Below, in pieces: positions 5,665 to 6,671 of a DNA stretch of 6,671 bases. Under the pieces are notes generated by a model. It had not been told where the DNA came from, ran no database searches, and saw only the letters and a list, made by a program, of their open reading frames with translations. This DNA comes from an uncultured Subdoligranulum sp. (lineage in GTDB: Bacteria; Bacillota_A; Clostridia; Oscillospirales; Ruminococcaceae). Positions within the stretch are counted from its first letter, which is position 1. The number at the start of each line of letters is the position of its first letter. The translations under genes and the position numbers were made by a program. The stretch lies in NCBI RefSeq assembly GCF_937890665.1, contig NZ_CALADU010000103.1:1-6671 (forward strand). The letters run 5' to 3'.

Positions 5665-6588
5665 TTACGGAACAGGAAATCGTGGAGAAACACCGTTCAG
5701 AACGGCGAAAAGATCTTCCACTACCGTAATCCCCATACGATAAAGCGCCTCCTCCGTATTGGCGCCTATATGCGGAGTGGGCAGAAAATTGGGTAAAGAC
5801 ATCAGCGGCATATCCACACCGGGAGGCTCGACGGCAAAAACATCACTTGCTGCCGCAGCCAGCTCATTACGGGACAGCGCTTCATAGAGCGCCACCTCAT
5901 CTACAATCCCGCCACGTGCCGTATTGACCAGAATTGCAGTGGGGCGACAGACGCCCAGTTCCGCGGAGCCGATCATACCACGGGTGCTGTCATTGAGGGG
6001 CACGCTGATGTTGATCAAATCTCCCGCCCTCAGCGCTTCTTTCAAACAATCTGCTTTCTCAATGTCCAGCGTAGCCATTTTTTCCCGGGAAACATATGGG
6101 TCATATCCCACAAGGTGGCAGTGAAAACCGACTCCTAGAATCTGTGCAACCTGCTGTGCAATGTGTCCAAGGCCGATCAGGGCCACTGTCTTTCCGCTCA
6201 ACTCAGTGCCCGTCAGCTCAGGGGGCGCGATCCTGGTGCACTCTCCGGAACGTATCAATTTTTGAGCGGAAACCAGCTTTCGGGCCAACGCAAGGAAAAG
6301 AGATACCGCCAGTTCAGCCACCGAGTTGACATTCGCCAAAGGAGTATAGACAACAGCAATCCCTCTCTCCTTCGCAGATGCAATGTCAATATTGTCGTAC
6401 CCGATCCCGTGCTTTCCGATCACGCGCAGCTGCTTCGCTCGATTTAAAAAATCAGGTCCAATTTTTGTTGTCCGCACCAATGCCGCGCTGACAGCCGGGA
6501 CATCCTCCCATTCGGAGACAACTTCAGCCCGTGACCGCAGCAGGTCCATTGCTGCCGGATGTATGGGTTCGTTGACAAAAATTTTCAT
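5665..6588 (-). CDS. D-2-hydroxyacid dehydrogenase (phosphoglycerate dehydrogenase-like)
   Basis: This 307-residue cytoplasmic NAD-dependent enzyme has the short-form length, without an ACT domain. The N-terminal substrate domain holds VIGKHGIGYDNIDI (56-69) and the hinge motif NVNSVAELAVSL (86-97). The NAD fold has the loop GLGHIAQ (139-145), where the usual third glycine is replaced by Ala, and D163 (GYD) ends the second strand and selects NAD over NADP. Catalytic residues are R225 in NTARGGIVDE, E254 in FAVEPP and H273 in TPHIGAN. The family interconverts D-2-hydroxyacids and 2-keto acids. Serine biosynthesis (SerA) is one possibility, but no serC or serB is nearby, and the operon with a carrier and an amidohydrolase suggests a catabolic role on a 2-keto acid made from the released amino acid. 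GAGG lies 7 bases before the ATG and its G-rich core touches the upstream gene's stop. Confidence 0.93.
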   Translation of the reverse strand: MKIFVNEPIHPAAMDLLRSRAEVVSEWEDVPAVSAALVRTTKIGPDFLNRAKQLRVIGKHGIGYDNIDIASAKERGIAVVYTPLANVNSVAELAVSLFLALARKLVSAQKLIRSGECTRIAPPELTGTELSGKTVALIGLGHIAQQVAQILGVGFHCHLVGYDPYVSREKMATLDIEKADCLKEALRAGDLINISVPLNDSTRGMIGSAELGVCRPTAILVNTARGGIVDEVALYEALSRNELAAAASDVFAVEPPGVDMPLMSLPNFLPTPHIGANTEEALYRMGITVVEDLFAVLNGVSPRFPVP

Positions 6589-6597
6589 TTGGATACC

Positions 6598-6671
6598 TCA
6601 TAAATATTCACATTTCAATTCTGCCAGCTTCTCGTCCACCCAGGGGCGGATATATGTACTATGCTGCTTCA
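6598..6671 (-). CDS. C-terminal tail of the preceding operon gene (rest beyond window)
   Basis: One minus-strand frame is open from the right edge to TGA at 6600-6598 and gives about 23 residues, including STYIRPWVDEKLAELKCEYL. The other two frames contain stops. The stop is 9 bases before the dehydrogenase ATG and the sequence ATGAGG combines the stop with the next ribosome binding site, as expected for a co-transcribed gene. Too little is present to name a family; the helical, charged character is typical of an enzyme or regulator C-terminus. Confidence 0.6.
   Translation of the reverse strand, partial: KQHSTYIRPWVDEKLAELKCEYL

Noticed and set aside
1..6671. CRISPR arrays, tRNA or rRNA genes, insertion sequences, phage or defence systems
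   Set aside because: No regularly spaced direct repeats, no cloverleaf or rRNA motifs, no transposase or integrase motifs and no terminal inverted repeats were seen on either strand.

Overview
The window looks like a chromosomal segment of an anaerobic Gram-positive gut-type bacterium of the class Clostridia, possibly an Oscillospiraceae relative. This is inferred from strong AGGAGG-type ribosome binding sites, tightly packed co-directional operons, roughly balanced base composition and gene content (YfcC-type carrier, M20D amidohydrolase, SIS-domain sugar enzyme). No marker gene fixes the taxonomy. All intact genes lie on the minus strand, so the order below follows transcription from high to low coordinates.

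Right-hand operon (6671 to 2944). The C-terminal tail of an unidentified gene enters at the edge and ends at 6598. It is followed by a D-2-hydroxyacid dehydrogenase of the phosphoglycerate dehydrogenase type (5665-6588), a YfcC/DcuC-type 468-residue membrane carrier (4228-5634) and an M20D metallo-amidohydrolase (2944-4206). Gaps are 9, 30 and 21 bases and each gene has its own ribosome binding site. A reasonable inference is uptake of an N-acylated or peptide-like amino acid, hydrolysis by the M20 enzyme, and reduction or oxidation of a 2-keto/2-hydroxy acid product. Just past the amidohydrolase stop lies a broken, two-frame coding remnant of unknown family (2677-2938) that ends against a strong, probably two-way hairpin terminator (2625-2678).

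Middle region (about 1500 to 2940). It contains no intact gene but is not random spacer. It holds plus-strand relics of two recognisable genes: a piece of a LivH-type branched-chain amino acid ABC permease (about 1605-1786, one single-base frameshift) and the N-terminal part of exodeoxyribonuclease III (2137-2438, three apparent frameshifts). Two of the three shifts in the exonuclease relic sit in a nested inverted-repeat cluster. At each one, the inferred lost base is the one whose removal makes a repeat perfect, which is the signature expected of quasipalindrome-templated mutation.

Left-hand operon (1510 to 1). A candidate promoter at 1482-1510 drives a Gfo/Idh/MocA-family NAD(P)-dependent oxidoreductase (397-1446), followed 13 bases later by an SIS-domain sugar-phosphate isomerase/deglycase-like gene that runs off the left edge (1-383). 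The stop codon of the first runs directly into the ribosome binding site of the second. The pair suggests catabolism of a modified sugar, for example a glycated amine or amino sugar; the substrate cannot be read from the sequence.
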